A stretch of 64,000 bases of DNA, from assembly GCF_032670585.1 (NCBI RefSeq), contig NZ_JAVQHL010000001.1:930001-994000 (forward strand), in the 5' to 3' direction. The DNA is from Ostreiculturibacter nitratireducens. GTDB lineage: Bacteria > Pseudomonadota > Alphaproteobacteria > Rhodobacterales > Rhodobacteraceae. The position numbers and the translations under genes were made by a program. Below the pieces are notes generated by a model. That model was not told the origin of the DNA and did no database searches. It saw only the letters and a program-made list of their open reading frames with translations. Positions 1 through 9,205 of the stretch are shown piece after piece; the first letter of the stretch is position 1, and each line of letters begins with the position of its first letter.

Positions 1-295
1 TCTGGAACTTGCGGCGGCGGGCGCGTCCGGGTGCGCCTCGCTCCCAGATGTCGCCGCCCTCCATCATCACCCGCCCCTCCGAGGGTTGCAGCAGCCCCAC
101 GATCAGCCGCGCAAGCGTGGATTTGCCGCAGCCGGATTCGCCCACGATGCCCAGGGTCTCTCCCGCACCGAGGTGAAGCGACACGCCGTCCACAGCGCGC
201 AGGAGCCGGGTTTCGCGGCTGCCGCGCTGGCGGACGTGGAACTGTTTCTTCAGGTTCTCCACCTGAAGCAGAGGGGGCCTTGCGTCAGAGGTCAT
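1..295 (-). CDS. Oligopeptide ABC transporter ATP-binding protein (DppF/OppF type), C-terminus cut by window edge
   Basis: Only the first 98 codons are visible, reading leftward off the window. They start MTSDARPPLLQVENLKKQF and contain a Walker A motif (GESGCGKST) preceded by the usual DGVSLHLGAGETLGIVG context of the second ATPase of peptide/nickel importers. The start at 295 overlaps the end of the upstream ATPase gene by 11 bp, the typical DppD-DppF translational coupling. It would energise import of a small peptide or similar solute from the inner face of the membrane together with the protein at 285-1298. Signature motif, Walker B and the C-terminal oligopeptide-transporter extension lie outside the window. 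The permease genes are not visible and are presumably further left. Confidence 0.9.
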   Translation of the reverse strand, partial: MTSDARPPLLQVENLKKQFHVRQRGSRETRLLRAVDGVSLHLGAGETLGIVGESGCGKSTLARLIVGLLQPSEGRVMMEGGDIWERGAPGRARRRKFQ

Positions 296-1298
296 GTTGC
301 GCCTCCCGGGGAGCGTCCGGCGCCACGAGCTTTTCGCCGCTCTGGGTCTTCCAGCAGCGCGCGAAGTGGCGTTCTCCCACTTTCAGAAGGTCGGGATGAC
401 GCATGCAGCGCTCGTCGGCGAATACGCAGCGGTCCCGGAACCGGCAGCCCTCGGGGAGGCGCCCCATGTCCGGCGGTGATCCCGGCAGCGTCGGCGTCTT
501 CTGGCGGGGCCGGTCGGCCCTCGGGATAGAGCGCAGAAGCCCAAGCGTGTAAGGATGTTTCGAACTGCGGAAGAGTTCTTCGACGGGGGCTTCCTCGACG
601 ATCTCTCCGGCGTACATGACTGCGACCCGGTCACACATCTTCGCGACAACGCCCATGTTGTGCGTGATCAGCAACAGCGCTGTGCCGCGATCCCGAGTGA
701 GCTTTTTCATCAGGTTCAGAACCTGTGCCTGGATCGTGACGTCCAGAGCCGTCGTCGGCTCGTCGGCGATGAGAAGTTGCGGCTCGTTGATCATCCCCAT
801 CGCGATGACGACACGCTGCCGCATGCCACCGGACATCTGGTGCGGATAGGATTCAGCCTGCCGCTCGGGGTCGGGCATTCCGACATCGGCGAGCGCGGCG
901 TGGATGCGGCTTGCCGCCGGGGCGCCATGCCCGTGCGCGGCGAGTGTCTCGCGCATCTGCCAGCCCACCGAGAAAGAGGGATTGAGCGCGGTCATCGGGT
1001 TCTGGAAGACCATGCCGCATTCGCGGCCGCGACGCTGACGCATCGCCTCTTCGTCGAGTTTCAGAAGATCGGTGCCGTTCAGTTCGATGGCGCCACCCTC
1101 GATCCGTCCTGGCTTTGCCACGAGGCGGAGCACCGACATGGCCGTCACGCTCTTCCCCGAGCCGGATTCGCCGACCAGCCCCAGAGTCTCGCCCCGGCCG
1201 ACCTCGAACGACACGCCGTTCACGGCCGTCACGACCCCGTGGCTGGTGTGAAATCGCGTTGTGAGGTCTTTGACCCTGAGAACGGGTTCGGTGCTCAC
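285..1298 (-). CDS. Oligopeptide ABC transporter ATP-binding protein (DppD/OppD type)
   Basis: About 337 residues, the usual length for DppD/OppD. Visible motifs are Walker A (GESGSGKS), the Q-loop region GMVFQNPMTALNP, the signature SGGMRQRV, Walker B (LLIADEPTTALD) and a C-terminal cysteine-bearing oligopeptide-transporter domain (GCRFRDRCVFADERC). I chose the GTG at 1298 (V-STEPVLRVKDL) because a GGGAGA box sits just upstream; a TTG at 1316 would add six residues. It follows the solute-binding protein gene (1375-2889) on the same strand and overlaps the next ATPase, so the order is binding protein, ATPase 1, ATPase 2. Confidence 0.93.
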   Translation of the reverse strand: MSTEPVLRVKDLTTRFHTSHGVVTAVNGVSFEVGRGETLGLVGESGSGKSVTAMSVLRLVAKPGRIEGGAIELNGTDLLKLDEEAMRQRRGRECGMVFQNPMTALNPSFSVGWQMRETLAAHGHGAPAASRIHAALADVGMPDPERQAESYPHQMSGGMRQRVVIAMGMINEPQLLIADEPTTALDVTIQAQVLNLMKKLTRDRGTALLLITHNMGVVAKMCDRVAVMYAGEIVEEAPVEELFRSSKHPYTLGLLRSIPRADRPRQKTPTLPGSPPDMGRLPEGCRFRDRCVFADERCMRHPDLLKVGERHFARCWKTQSGEKLVAPDAPREAQHDL

Positions 1299-1335
1299 GA
1301 TCAGATCTCCCGGCAATTGGTCATGGGAGGATCCA

Positions 1336-1364
1336 GGGCCGCACGGCGCAGTGTCGGGCGGCCC
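1336..1364 (-). other. Intercistronic hairpin after solute-binding protein gene
   Basis: A perfect 7-bp inverted repeat (GGGCCGC / GCGGCCC) with a 15-nt loop lies between the binding-protein gene (stop at 1375) and the first ATPase gene. No T-run follows, so it is better read as an mRNA-stabilising or partial-attenuation hairpin than as a full terminator. Confidence 0.5.
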
Positions 1365-1374
1365 CGGAAAAGGA

Positions 1375-2889
1375 TCACTTCAGCGCGACGTCAGCGAGGA
1401 ACGTCCGCGAGATCGTGGCGTCCGGAGCGGCCGAAACCACGTGATCGGTATAGGCGACCCAGGCGTTTCGCGAAGCGACCGTGATGTCGGGGAACACCAG
1501 GTCGTCCTGCATGACGGCGATCTCGGCCAGCTTCGCCGGGTAGTCCTCGGCCGAGCTGCTCTTTGCCGCCTCGATCAAGTCGGCCATCTCCTGAGGCGTC
1601 GGCCCCTGACGGCCCGGGCGCGGCATGAGGTAGAAGAGCGGATCGGCCTGGAAGGCGTACTCGTTCGTCATGATCTCGTAATTGGCGTTGTTCTGCTTAT
1701 CCAGCCAGACAGCCGTCTGGTTGGCCTCGATCGTCACCCGGATACCGGCCTCCGCCATCTGGCCCTTCAGGATTTCCGCGAAACGGTCGAGGTAGGTGGC
1801 GTAGCCTGCAAGGTGGTTGAGCGTGATGTCGATGCCATCGGGATAGCCTGCCTGCGCCAGAAGTTCCTTGGCCTTCGCGATGTCCTGCTTCTGGTATTTC
1901 AGGTCGGACAACTGCGGACCCCAGCTGTAGGAAGGCGGTATCTGCGCGCTGGGGGTGGCTTCGCCAAGGAACGCTCCGGCAACGATCTCGTCGCGGTTGA
2001 GCGCAAGCGACATCGCGCGACGGAAGTCGGGATTGCTGAACGGTTCGAGGTTGGTGTTGATGTTCAGACGCACCGTGTTCGTGGAGCCCACCGCGACAGT
2101 GGTGACATCCGGCACGCTCTTGAGCTGTAGCATGCTTTCGGCACTTGGGAACATCATGTCGATCTGACCCGACAGCAAGGCGGCGATCTGCGCCGACTGC
2201 TCGGGCATGTAGCGGATCGTCAGGTTCTCGACCTTCGCGGCCTTGTCAGCGTTCCAGTAGTTGTCGTTCCGCTTGAGCACCAGTTCGCTGTTCGGCGCAT
2301 AAGAGACGAGGCTGAACGGACCGGTGCCGAGCATTTCCTGCTTGGGATCGTGGCTCGTCACCCAATCAGCCTTCATGATGGCCGACCCCACGACGAACGG
2401 GCTGCCGAGGTTCAGAAGGAATCCGGCGTCGGGCGCGCTCAGTGTGAAGCGGACGGTGCGGTCATCGACCTTGGCGATCGAGGCCAGCGACTTGAAGCGG
2501 TCCTGCGCATAAGGCAGGCCGTCCGCCTTGAGACGCTCGAACGAGAAGACGACGTCTTCCGGCGTGACCGGGCTGCCATCGGAGAACGCGGCGCCTTCGC
2601 GCAGCGTGAAGTCGTACGTCGTGCCGGCATCGTCGATCGTCCATTCGCTCGCGAGCATCGGCGTGATGCCACCATCGAGCTCGGCGCGGACAAGACCCTC
2701 ATAGACCAGTTGCCAGACATACCATGTCCGGATCTGCGATGATTGTATCGGGTCGAAAGTCTGCGGCACGACGTCTTCCGCGACGATAAGGGTGCTGGCC
2801 CGATCCTGAGCCTGGGCCGCCGTGTCCGGGGCGAAGGCCAGCAAACCGGCCGTGGCGAGCCCCGCCAGTCCTCGAAGTGCATATCCCAT
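1375..2889 (-). CDS. Peptide-type ABC transporter periplasmic substrate-binding protein
   Basis: 504 residues with a signal peptide (about residues 1-28, ending AAQAQ) followed by a family-5 extracellular solute-binding protein fold: early motif VPQTFDPIQSSQIRTWYVWQLVYEGLV, then DDAGTTYDFTLREGAAFSDGSPVTPEDVVFS and a GTGPFSLVSYAPN segment typical of DppA/OppA/NikA proteins. AGGAGAGGAAATCAG before the ATG at 2889 is a strong ribosome site. It heads the leftward unit with the two ATPases. The substrate cannot be read from sequence; the divergent neighbour is an amidohydrolase, so a cyclic amide, N-acyl compound or peptide-like solute is plausible. Confidence 0.92.
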   Translation of the reverse strand: MGYALRGLAGLATAGLLAFAPDTAAQAQDRASTLIVAEDVVPQTFDPIQSSQIRTWYVWQLVYEGLVRAELDGGITPMLASEWTIDDAGTTYDFTLREGAAFSDGSPVTPEDVVFSFERLKADGLPYAQDRFKSLASIAKVDDRTVRFTLSAPDAGFLLNLGSPFVVGSAIMKADWVTSHDPKQEMLGTGPFSLVSYAPNSELVLKRNDNYWNADKAAKVENLTIRYMPEQSAQIAALLSGQIDMMFPSAESMLQLKSVPDVTTVAVGSTNTVRLNINTNLEPFSNPDFRRAMSLALNRDEIVAGAFLGEATPSAQIPPSYSWGPQLSDLKYQKQDIAKAKELLAQAGYPDGIDITLNHLAGYATYLDRFAEILKGQMAEAGIRVTIEANQTAVWLDKQNNANYEIMTNEYAFQADPLFYLMPRPGRQGPTPQEMADLIEAAKSSSAEDYPAKLAEIAVMQDDLVFPDITVASRNAWVAYTDHVVSAAPDATISRTFLADVALK

Positions 2890-3263
2890 CTGATTTCCTC
2901 TCCTGTTGACCTGGCGGAAACCGGCATCCGCAGCCTTCGATTGTGACCGCCGTCCAGCTTCCGGATGGATCCGGCGCCGGAGTTCTTCGTTGTCTGTTCA
3001 GGTCCGGCACCCGGTTCAGTGTCGGGGACAGAGAGAAATTCGCACCAATGCTGTTTTGGTATCTTGCGATGCCCCGGACGCATGCGGCCGCCGACGAGCG
3101 CCAGACTATGAAAAAAAGGTATCGGGTGATCCGAAGACGGCATTTGTGGTTTGCTGGAGATTGGCATTCGCTGACTCGTCGGCCGGTGATCGCATAGGTC
3201 ACGAATGCCACGGAAAGATGGATGCCCCCGAAGGCTGGGGTTGCGGCAACAGGATGAAAACAA
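2890..3263. promoter_or_regulatory. Divergent promoter region between binding-protein and amidohydrolase genes
   Basis: A 374-bp gene-free stretch separating a leftward transporter unit from a rightward amidohydrolase gene. It carries TTGGCATTCGC at 3161-3171 and GCATAGGTC near 3192-3200. The first resembles the recurrent motif described elsewhere in this annotation; the second also occurs at 31000-31008. I see no convincing -35/-10 pair and no small ORF with a ribosome site. Confidence 0.5.
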
Positions 3264-4409
3264 ATGTATGATCTGCTCCTAAAGGGTGGCCGGGTGATAG
3301 ACCCGTCGCAGGGCTTGGACGGCACCTTCGACGTTGCCTTCGAGGGCGGCAAAGTGGCCGCCGTGGAAGCGGGCATCGATCCCTCCAGGGCACGTGATGT
3401 TCGCGACGTATCGGGCAAGATCGTCAGCCCCGGCCTGATCGACCTGCACACCCATGTCTACTGGGGCGGCACGTCGCTGGGCGTCGACGCGGACACCATT
3501 GCGCGTCGCAGCGGGACGACGACCTTCGTCGATGCGGGCAGCGCGGGCGCGGGTAACCTTGCGGGCTTCCGCAAGCACGTGATCGAGCCGTCCGACCCGC
3601 GGATCCTGGCCTATCTCAACATCTCGTTTCCGGGCATCTTCGCTTTCTCGAAGACCGTGATGGTTGGCGAATGCGAGGATCTCCGCCTTCTGGATGCGCG
3701 CGAATGCCTTCGCGTCGCGCGCGAGAACCTCGACATCATCGTTGGCATGAAGGCGCGTGTCGGCTTCCGTGCCAGCGGCAATTCGGGCCTCGCGCCGCTC
3801 GCCCTGGCCATCGAGGTCGCCGATGAGCTGGGGCTTCCGGTCATGGCGCATATCGACAACCCGCCGCCGACCCGCGACGAGGTGCTCGGGATCTTGCGCC
3901 CCGGGGACATCCTGACCCACTGCTTCCGCCCCTTCCCCAACGCGCCGATCCACGGCGACAACACCATTCGGAAGGAAATCATCGAGGCGCGCGAACGCGG
4001 CATCATCTTCGACATCGGCCATGGCTATGGCGGATTCAGCTTCCGTTCCGGCAGGGCAATGCTGGCGGAAGGCATCAAGCCGGACGTCCTGAGCAGCGAC
4101 GTGCACGTGATCTGCGTCGACGGGCCTGCCTATGACGTTCTGGCGGTCATGTCGAAATTCATGGCGTTGGGCATGACCTTGACCGAGGTGATCGCCGCCA
4201 CGACAGCAAATCCGGCCCGGGCCCTGCGCCGCGATGACATTGGCACGCTGCGCGTCGGGGCGGCCGGGGATGCGACGATCCTCGACGAGGCAAGCGGCAG
4301 CTTCATCCACACGGATGTCATGGGGGACACCATCACCTCGGACACACGACTGGAACACCGCGGCATCATCATCGACGGGAAGTGGTGGCAGGACGGCGCC
4401 GGAGAGTGA
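3264..4409 (+). CDS. Amidohydrolase/deacetylase-family metallohydrolase (dihydroorotase-like)
   Basis: 381 residues beginning MYDLLLKGGRVIDPSQGLDG, characteristic of the amidohydrolase superfamily with N-terminal composite beta-sandwich. Metal-site residues visible are the HxH pair H62/H64 in GLIDLHTHVYWGG, a probable carbamylated lysine K163 (IIVGMKARVG), H196 (VMAHIDNP), H219 (ILTHCFRPF) and an Asp in LSSDVHV. Known members include dihydroorotase-like and D-aminoacylase/deacetylase enzymes, so hydrolysis of a cyclic amide or N-acyl amino acid is expected in the cytoplasm. It is divergent from a peptide-type ABC system and followed by a DSD1-family enzyme, so transporter, hydrolase and PLP enzyme may act in sequence. 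Exact substrate unknown. Confidence 0.88.
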   Translation: MYDLLLKGGRVIDPSQGLDGTFDVAFEGGKVAAVEAGIDPSRARDVRDVSGKIVSPGLIDLHTHVYWGGTSLGVDADTIARRSGTTTFVDAGSAGAGNLAGFRKHVIEPSDPRILAYLNISFPGIFAFSKTVMVGECEDLRLLDARECLRVARENLDIIVGMKARVGFRASGNSGLAPLALAIEVADELGLPVMAHIDNPPPTRDEVLGILRPGDILTHCFRPFPNAPIHGDNTIRKEIIEARERGIIFDIGHGYGGFSFRSGRAMLAEGIKPDVLSSDVHVICVDGPAYDVLAVMSKFMALGMTLTEVIAATTANPARALRRDDIGTLRVGAAGDATILDEASGSFIHTDVMGDTITSDTRLEHRGIIIDGKWWQDGAGE

Positions 4410-4487
4410 GAAGTGCCGACCGACTGCGGGATTCCTGCCGGGCCTTCCTTGGCCGCCGACACGGAAGATGCCAGTTTCCTATCGGCT

Positions 4488-4503
4488 GATGCCAAGTTTG
4501 CAT
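4488..4503 (+). promoter_or_regulatory. Putative shared operator, GATGCCAAGTTTGCAT
   Basis: An imperfect palindrome of LysR type (T-N11-A) located 80 bp before the DSD1-family gene at 4584. It differs by one base from a site at 30988-31003, and its AAGTTTGCAT half resembles sites upstream of other units in the window. Confidence 0.45.
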
Positions 4504-4583
4504 GTGCGCAAGGGTTTGGCGGCGGTTAGCCTAGGCTTGATCGGTGGGCGCATGGCCTGCCGCCGCAACTGCGAGGAACTCCC

Positions 4584-5708
4584 TTGATCCAGTGCCCGGC
4601 CGCGCGCATCGGCGACCCAATCGACGAGATCGACACCCCTGCGCTGGTGGTCGATCTCGACGCTCTCGAAGCCAACATCCGCAAGATGAGCGCCTTTGCC
4701 GCCGAAAACGGCGTGCGCCTGCGGCCCCACGCAAAGACCCACAAATGCTCTGCGATCGCGCGTTTGCAGATCGAAGCTGGAGCCGTGGGCATCTGTTGCC
4801 AGAAGGTCAGCGAGGCCGAGGCGATGGCCAATGCCGGCATCACGGACATCCTCATTTCGAACGAGGTCGTCGGTCGACGCAAACTCGACAGGCTGGCCGC
4901 GTTGTCGAAACGGATTCGCGTGGCGGTCTGCGCGGATAATTCTGATAACGTCGATGACATCGATGCCGCCGCCGCGCGGTTCGACACGGTAATCCCGGTT
5001 CTCGTGGAAGTCGACGTGGGCGGCGGTCGCTGCGGCACGCACCCGGGTGAGGCCTCAGTCGCGGTGGCGCGCCACATTGCCGCCTGTCGGAGCCTGCGAT
5101 TTGGCGGCGTGCAGGCCTATCACGGCCCCGCGCAGCACCGGCGCAGCTTTGACGAACGGCGGGAGCTGATCCGGAAAGCGGGCGAAGATCTGGCCCGCAC
5201 GGTCGACATGCTCGCCTCCGAAGGTCTGACCTGCGAGATCGTTGGCGGAGCCGGAACCGGCAGCTACGCGTTCGAAACCGCAAGCGGAGTGTGGAACGAG
5301 CTTCAGGTCGGATCATATGTGTTCATGGACCATGATTATGCGTTGAACCTCGGCTCCGATGGTTCTCGGGTCCAGGAGTTCCACCACAGCCTCACCATCA
5401 GAACCACGATCATGAGCACTCCGACGCCGGATCGCTTGATCACGGATGCTGGCCTCAAGGCGTACACGACCGATTGCGGCCTTCCCGTGCTGGCGGATCT
5501 CCCCGGGGCGGAGGTTCTCAAGGCCTCCGACGAGCACACGACTATCAGCATCGCCCGGCCCGAAGATCGCCCCTCGCTGGGCGGCGCCCTTCACCTGATC
5601 CCGGGCCACTGCGATCCGACGGTGAACCTGCACGACTGGATCATCGGAGTGCGCCGGGGACGGGTCGAGTGCCTCTGGCCGGTGGATGCGCGCGGGGCGC
5701 TTTTCTGA
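4584..5708 (+). CDS. DSD1-family PLP enzyme (D-threonine aldolase / beta-hydroxyaspartate aldolase type)
   Basis: 374 residues of the fold-type III alanine-racemase-like family. The PLP lysine is K51 in RLRPHAKTHK; the C-terminal metal site is GHCDPTVNLHDW, giving an H-x-D pair as known in D-threonine aldolases and beta-hydroxyaspartate aldolase, rather than the H-x-C of D-serine dehydratases. Expected reaction is reversible retro-aldol cleavage of a beta-hydroxy-D-amino acid to glycine plus aldehyde (or glyoxylate), needing PLP and a divalent cation. The TTG start is supported by GCGAGGAAC just upstream. It follows the amidohydrolase by 174 bp. It resembles BhcC-type proteins, but no BhcA/BhcB partners are present, so I give no gene symbol. 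Confidence 0.88.
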   Translation: MIQCPAARIGDPIDEIDTPALVVDLDALEANIRKMSAFAAENGVRLRPHAKTHKCSAIARLQIEAGAVGICCQKVSEAEAMANAGITDILISNEVVGRRKLDRLAALSKRIRVAVCADNSDNVDDIDAAAARFDTVIPVLVEVDVGGGRCGTHPGEASVAVARHIAACRSLRFGGVQAYHGPAQHRRSFDERRELIRKAGEDLARTVDMLASEGLTCEIVGGAGTGSYAFETASGVWNELQVGSYVFMDHDYALNLGSDGSRVQEFHHSLTIRTTIMSTPTPDRLITDAGLKAYTTDCGLPVLADLPGAEVLKASDEHTTISIARPEDRPSLGGALHLIPGHCDPTVNLHDWIIGVRRGRVECLWPVDARGALF

Positions 5709-5884
5709 CGCGCGATGGATAGCGAAAGAAGTGCCTCCTGCCGGCCAGGAGCCTCCGTTAAACGTTGCGGCTCATGGCGGCGCGACAGTTCGTCCCGCGA
5801 GGGATCGGGTGCGACAGATGGACAGGTTCGCGGAAGACTGGTCTAATCACAGCGCGATAGTCCCCTGGAAAGCCAAGTCCAACG

Positions 5885-6802
5885 ATGGAAAGCCGCTGGC
5901 TCGAAGACTTCCTCAGCCTAGTTGAAACGCGAAACTTCTCGCGCTCAGCCCAGGCAAGATACACGACGCAGCCGGCCTTCAGCCGGCGGATCAAGAGCCT
6001 TGAGGAATGGGTCGGCGCGCAACTCTTCGACCGCGCGTCCCAACCCATAACCCTCACCGCCGCGGGAGAGCGATTCCGCCCCGTCGCCGAGGACGTTCTG
6101 CGGCGTCTCTACCAGGGGCGCGAGGATGCCCGGCGGATCGGAGAGAGTTCGGCCAATACGATCCGTTTCGCGGCGACCCACAGCCTTTCCCTGAACTTCT
6201 TCCCCGGCTGGCTTCGGTCGATCGAGATGCGCAGCCATGCCTTCAACACACGTCTCGATACCGTGCAGTTCCAGGAATGCATGCAGATGCTGCTTCGGGG
6301 TGAATGCCATTTCGTCTTGAGCTACACGCACAAGACCATCCCGATGCACCTTCCGTCCGAACTCTTCACGGGAAAGGTCGTGCTCAAGGACAGGCTGGTT
6401 CCGGTGACCCTGCCAGATTCCGCAGGGCAGCCGATCGACTTGCTGCCCGGGACGGAAGACGAGCCCGTGCACTATCTGGCCTATTCGGAGACCTCCGCCA
6501 TCGGCAGGGCCGTGGAACAACTCATCGCGGACATGAAGGAGCCGGTCTACCTGACGCGGGTGTTCGTGTCGCACATGGCGGCCGTCCTGAAGCCCATGAG
6601 CACCGAGGGGCGAGGAACGGCCTGGCTCCCGGAAAGTCATATCCGCAAGGATCTCGACGAAGGGAGGCTGGTTCTGGCGGGTGACGAGAAATGGTTCATT
6701 CCTGTCGACATCCGTTTGATCCGCTCACGCGATCCCCTGCCCGTCGCGTCCGAGGAATTCTGGTCGCTGATCGAGGTGCCGGAAGACTCCGACTGGGGCT
6801 GA
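5885..6802 (+). CDS. LysR-family transcriptional regulator
   Basis: 305 residues. The N-terminal winged helix-turn-helix is clear (WLEDFLSLVETRNFSRSAQARYTTQPAFSRRIKSLEEWVGAQLFDR, about residues 5-50), followed by a linker and an effector-binding domain. It sits between two DSD1-family genes, all rightward, and close to two copies of the recurrent motif (4488 and 6831), so it is the best local candidate for the regulator that reads that motif. Its effector is probably an amino acid or a product of the neighbouring enzymes; this is inference from position. Confidence 0.92.
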   Translation: MESRWLEDFLSLVETRNFSRSAQARYTTQPAFSRRIKSLEEWVGAQLFDRASQPITLTAAGERFRPVAEDVLRRLYQGREDARRIGESSANTIRFAATHSLSLNFFPGWLRSIEMRSHAFNTRLDTVQFQECMQMLLRGECHFVLSYTHKTIPMHLPSELFTGKVVLKDRLVPVTLPDSAGQPIDLLPGTEDEPVHYLAYSETSAIGRAVEQLIADMKEPVYLTRVFVSHMAAVLKPMSTEGRGTAWLPESHIRKDLDEGRLVLAGDEKWFIPVDIRLIRSRDPLPVASEEFWSLIEVPEDSDWG

Positions 6803-6830
6803 TGCAGGACATGCATCGGCCAAGGTGAAG

Positions 6831-6841
6831 CTTGCATTGGC
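6831..6841 (+). promoter_or_regulatory. Putative shared operator, CTTGCATTGGC
   Basis: An 11-mer 90 bp before the DSD1-family gene at 6931. The identical 11-mer occurs on the minus strand at 21359-21369 upstream of the M81 peptidase gene, in the same orientation relative to its gene. Confidence 0.45.
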
Positions 6842-6930
6842 GAGACCGGCGGCGCGCACGGTAGCATGCGTTCTCTCGGCGCGCCCAGACGCGCGCCGTT
6901 CCTTTAGCCCGAAAAACCGGAACGCGCTGA

Positions 6931-8070
6931 ATGTCCCTTCTCGACCTCGAAACCCCCTGCCTCATTCTCGACCGGACCCGGCTTGAGCGGAATGCCAAGC
7001 GAATGACGAGGCGTTACGAAGGCACGGGGGTCCAGGTCAGGCCGCACATGAAGACCGCGAAGTCGATCTCGGTTGGCAGGATCGCCATCGAAGGCAATTT
7101 CGGCGGAGTGACGGTCTCGACGCTGAAGGAGGCGGAGTATTTCGCCGACAACGGGATCAATGACATCACCTATGCCGTCAGCATGGTTCCCGACAAATTC
7201 CCTCGCGTGGCTGCGCTCATCAAGCGTGGCGTTTCGCTCACCGCGGTCACGGATCAGATCCCCATAGCTGAAGCGACGAGCCGTCTGGCCCTGGACGAGG
7301 GTCTGGTGGTCGACATGCTGATTGAACTCGACTCCGGTGAACGCAGGGCTGGCGTCCTTGCGGAGTCCGACGAGCTGATCGAATTGGGCAAGAGGCTGCA
7401 CGAACTGCCAGGGACCCGTCTGCGCGGCGTACTCACTCATGCCGGCAACTCCTACCAGGGCCGCAGCATCGAGGAGATACGCCAAATCGCCGAGGCCGAG
7501 AGGCTCTGCGCGGTCACGGCGGCTGAACGGCTGCGCGCCGCGGGCTTGCCGGCGGAAGTAGTCAGCGTGGGCTCCACCCCGACGGCCACCCATTTCGCGT
7601 CGATCGAAGGTCTGACCGAGATGCGATGCGGTGTCTACATGTTCGGGGACGTGTTTCAGTCGGAGATCCAGTCCTGCGCGTTGGACGACATCGCCGTCTC
7701 GGTTCTGGCCACGGTCATTGGCCACCGGCCCGATCTGAATAGCGCATTGATCGACGCCGGCGCGCTCGCCCTTTCAAAGGACCGCAGCACGGGGGCGGCC
7801 GGCCTTCCTGAAGACATCGGCTTCGGAATGGTAATGGACGTTTCGGGCCAGCGCCGCATCGACCGGGTCAAGGTTGGACATGTCTATCAGGAGCACGGCA
7901 TGCTGGTGTCCGAGGGCAGCTTTCCGTTCGATCAACTGCCAGTCGGTTCGCGCGTCCGGGTCCTGCCGAACCATGTCTGCATGACGGCTGCGATGTACGA
8001 CGGTTATCACGTCGTGAAAGGCACCGACGACTCCGAGATCGAGTTCTGGCCCCGGATCAACGGCTGGTGA
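6931..8070 (+). CDS. DSD1-family PLP enzyme (D-threonine aldolase / D-serine dehydratase-like)
   Basis: 379 residues, second of three paralogues here. It begins MSLLDLETPCLILDRTRLERN; the PLP lysine is in VQVRPHMKTAKS; the C-terminal metal motif is LPNHVCMTAAMYDGY, so the ligand pair is H-x-C as in D-serine dehydratases instead of the H-x-D seen in the paralogue at 4584. Either beta-elimination of a D-hydroxy-amino acid or aldol cleavage is possible. It follows the LysR gene by 128 bp and converges on the sugar-type ABC system with a 24-bp gap. The sequence is clearly diverged from the other two copies, so this is not a recent local duplication. Confidence 0.88.
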   Translation: MSLLDLETPCLILDRTRLERNAKRMTRRYEGTGVQVRPHMKTAKSISVGRIAIEGNFGGVTVSTLKEAEYFADNGINDITYAVSMVPDKFPRVAALIKRGVSLTAVTDQIPIAEATSRLALDEGLVVDMLIELDSGERRAGVLAESDELIELGKRLHELPGTRLRGVLTHAGNSYQGRSIEEIRQIAEAERLCAVTAAERLRAAGLPAEVVSVGSTPTATHFASIEGLTEMRCGVYMFGDVFQSEIQSCALDDIAVSVLATVIGHRPDLNSALIDAGALALSKDRSTGAAGLPEDIGFGMVMDVSGQRRIDRVKVGHVYQEHGMLVSEGSFPFDQLPVGSRVRVLPNHVCMTAAMYDGYHVVKGTDDSEIEFWPRINGW

Positions 8071-8094
8071 GGACTTAAGGCGGGCGGCAGACAG

Positions 8095-9165
8095 TCAAAG
8101 ACGCGTGCCGTTCGCCTCGTCGAACAGGTGGATGTGGCCCTCAGCGAAATTCAGCCGGACCCGATCGCCAGGACGGAAGTCATGCCGTTCGTTGAACACG
8201 GCGCAAACGGGAACGCCGGCAAGCGTGGCGTAGACCTGCAGGTTCGGCCCCGTCGGTTCGACCACGTCTACGATCGCTTCGTAACCCTCGCTTCCGGACG
8301 CCAGCCGCAAGTGTTCCGGCCTGACGCCCAGCACGATCGGTTGCCCGTCCGTCGCGCCGGTCGCGGCAGGCACCGCGAGCGGTGTTCCGTCCGCACATTC
8401 CAGGTGCGCGCCCTCCGCGGATTTGCGCAGGCGGCCATGGATGAAATTCATGGACGGAGACCCGATGAAATCCGCCACGAACATGTTCGCGGGACTGTCA
8501 TAAAGTTCCAGCGGCGTCCCGATCTGTTCCACGCGCCCGGCATTCATGACGACGATCCGGTCCGCCATCGTCATCGCCTCGATCTGGTCATGGGTCACGT
8601 AGACGGAGGTCGTTCGAAGACGCTGGTGCAGTGCCTTGATCTCTGTGCGCATGACGACCCGAAGCTTCGCGTCGAGGTTCGACAGCGGCTCGTCGAATAG
8701 GAACACCTCAGCATCACGGACGAGAGCGCGCCCCATCGCCACGCGCTGACGCTGGCCACCGGAAAGCTGGCGCGGTGAGCGCTCCAGGAATTTGCTGAGG
8801 TTCAGGATATCGGCCGCCTCACGCACCTTGCCGTCGATCACGTTCTTCGGCTGCCGCCTGAGGCGGAGGCTGAAGCTCATGTTCTCGAACACGGTCATGT
8901 GGGGGTAGAGCGCGTAGTTCTGAAAGACCATCGCGATATCCCGGTCTTTCGGCGGCACGTCGTTGATGACGCGGTCGCCGATCAGGATTTCCCCGGACGT
9001 GACCGTTTCCAGTCCGGCGATCATCCGCAGTAGCGTGGACTTGCCGCAGCCCGATGGACCGACGAGCACGACGAACTCTTGGTCGCCGATCTCGATGTCG
9101 ATACCGTGAAGAACCTTGAGCGCACCGTATTTCTTCTGCACGCCACGAATGGTGACCGATGACAT
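8095..9165 (-). CDS. Sugar-type ABC transporter ATP-binding protein (UgpC/MalK family)
   Basis: 356 residues. Walker A (GPSGCGKST), Q-loop (VFQNYALYPHMTV), signature (LSGGQRQRVAMGRALVRD), Walker B (VFLFDEPLSNLDAKLR), switch histidine (VYVTHDQIEAMTMADR) and a C-terminal regulatory OB/TOBE region (GVRPEHLRLASG) are all present, as in CUT1-type carbohydrate importers. It is the last gene of a leftward four-gene unit (binding protein, two permeases, ATPase). The substrate may be a sugar, polyol or glycerophospho-compound. Confidence 0.94.
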   Translation of the reverse strand: MSSVTIRGVQKKYGALKVLHGIDIEIGDQEFVVLVGPSGCGKSTLLRMIAGLETVTSGEILIGDRVINDVPPKDRDIAMVFQNYALYPHMTVFENMSFSLRLRRQPKNVIDGKVREAADILNLSKFLERSPRQLSGGQRQRVAMGRALVRDAEVFLFDEPLSNLDAKLRVVMRTEIKALHQRLRTTSVYVTHDQIEAMTMADRIVVMNAGRVEQIGTPLELYDSPANMFVADFIGSPSMNFIHGRLRKSAEGAHLECADGTPLAVPAATGATDGQPIVLGVRPEHLRLASGSEGYEAIVDVVEPTGPNLQVYATLAGVPVCAVFNERHDFRPGDRVRLNFAEGHIHLFDEANGTRL

Positions 9166-9205
9166 TATTCTTCCCTCATGGGTTTGCCTGTCGCGAGCAT
9201 CTCGT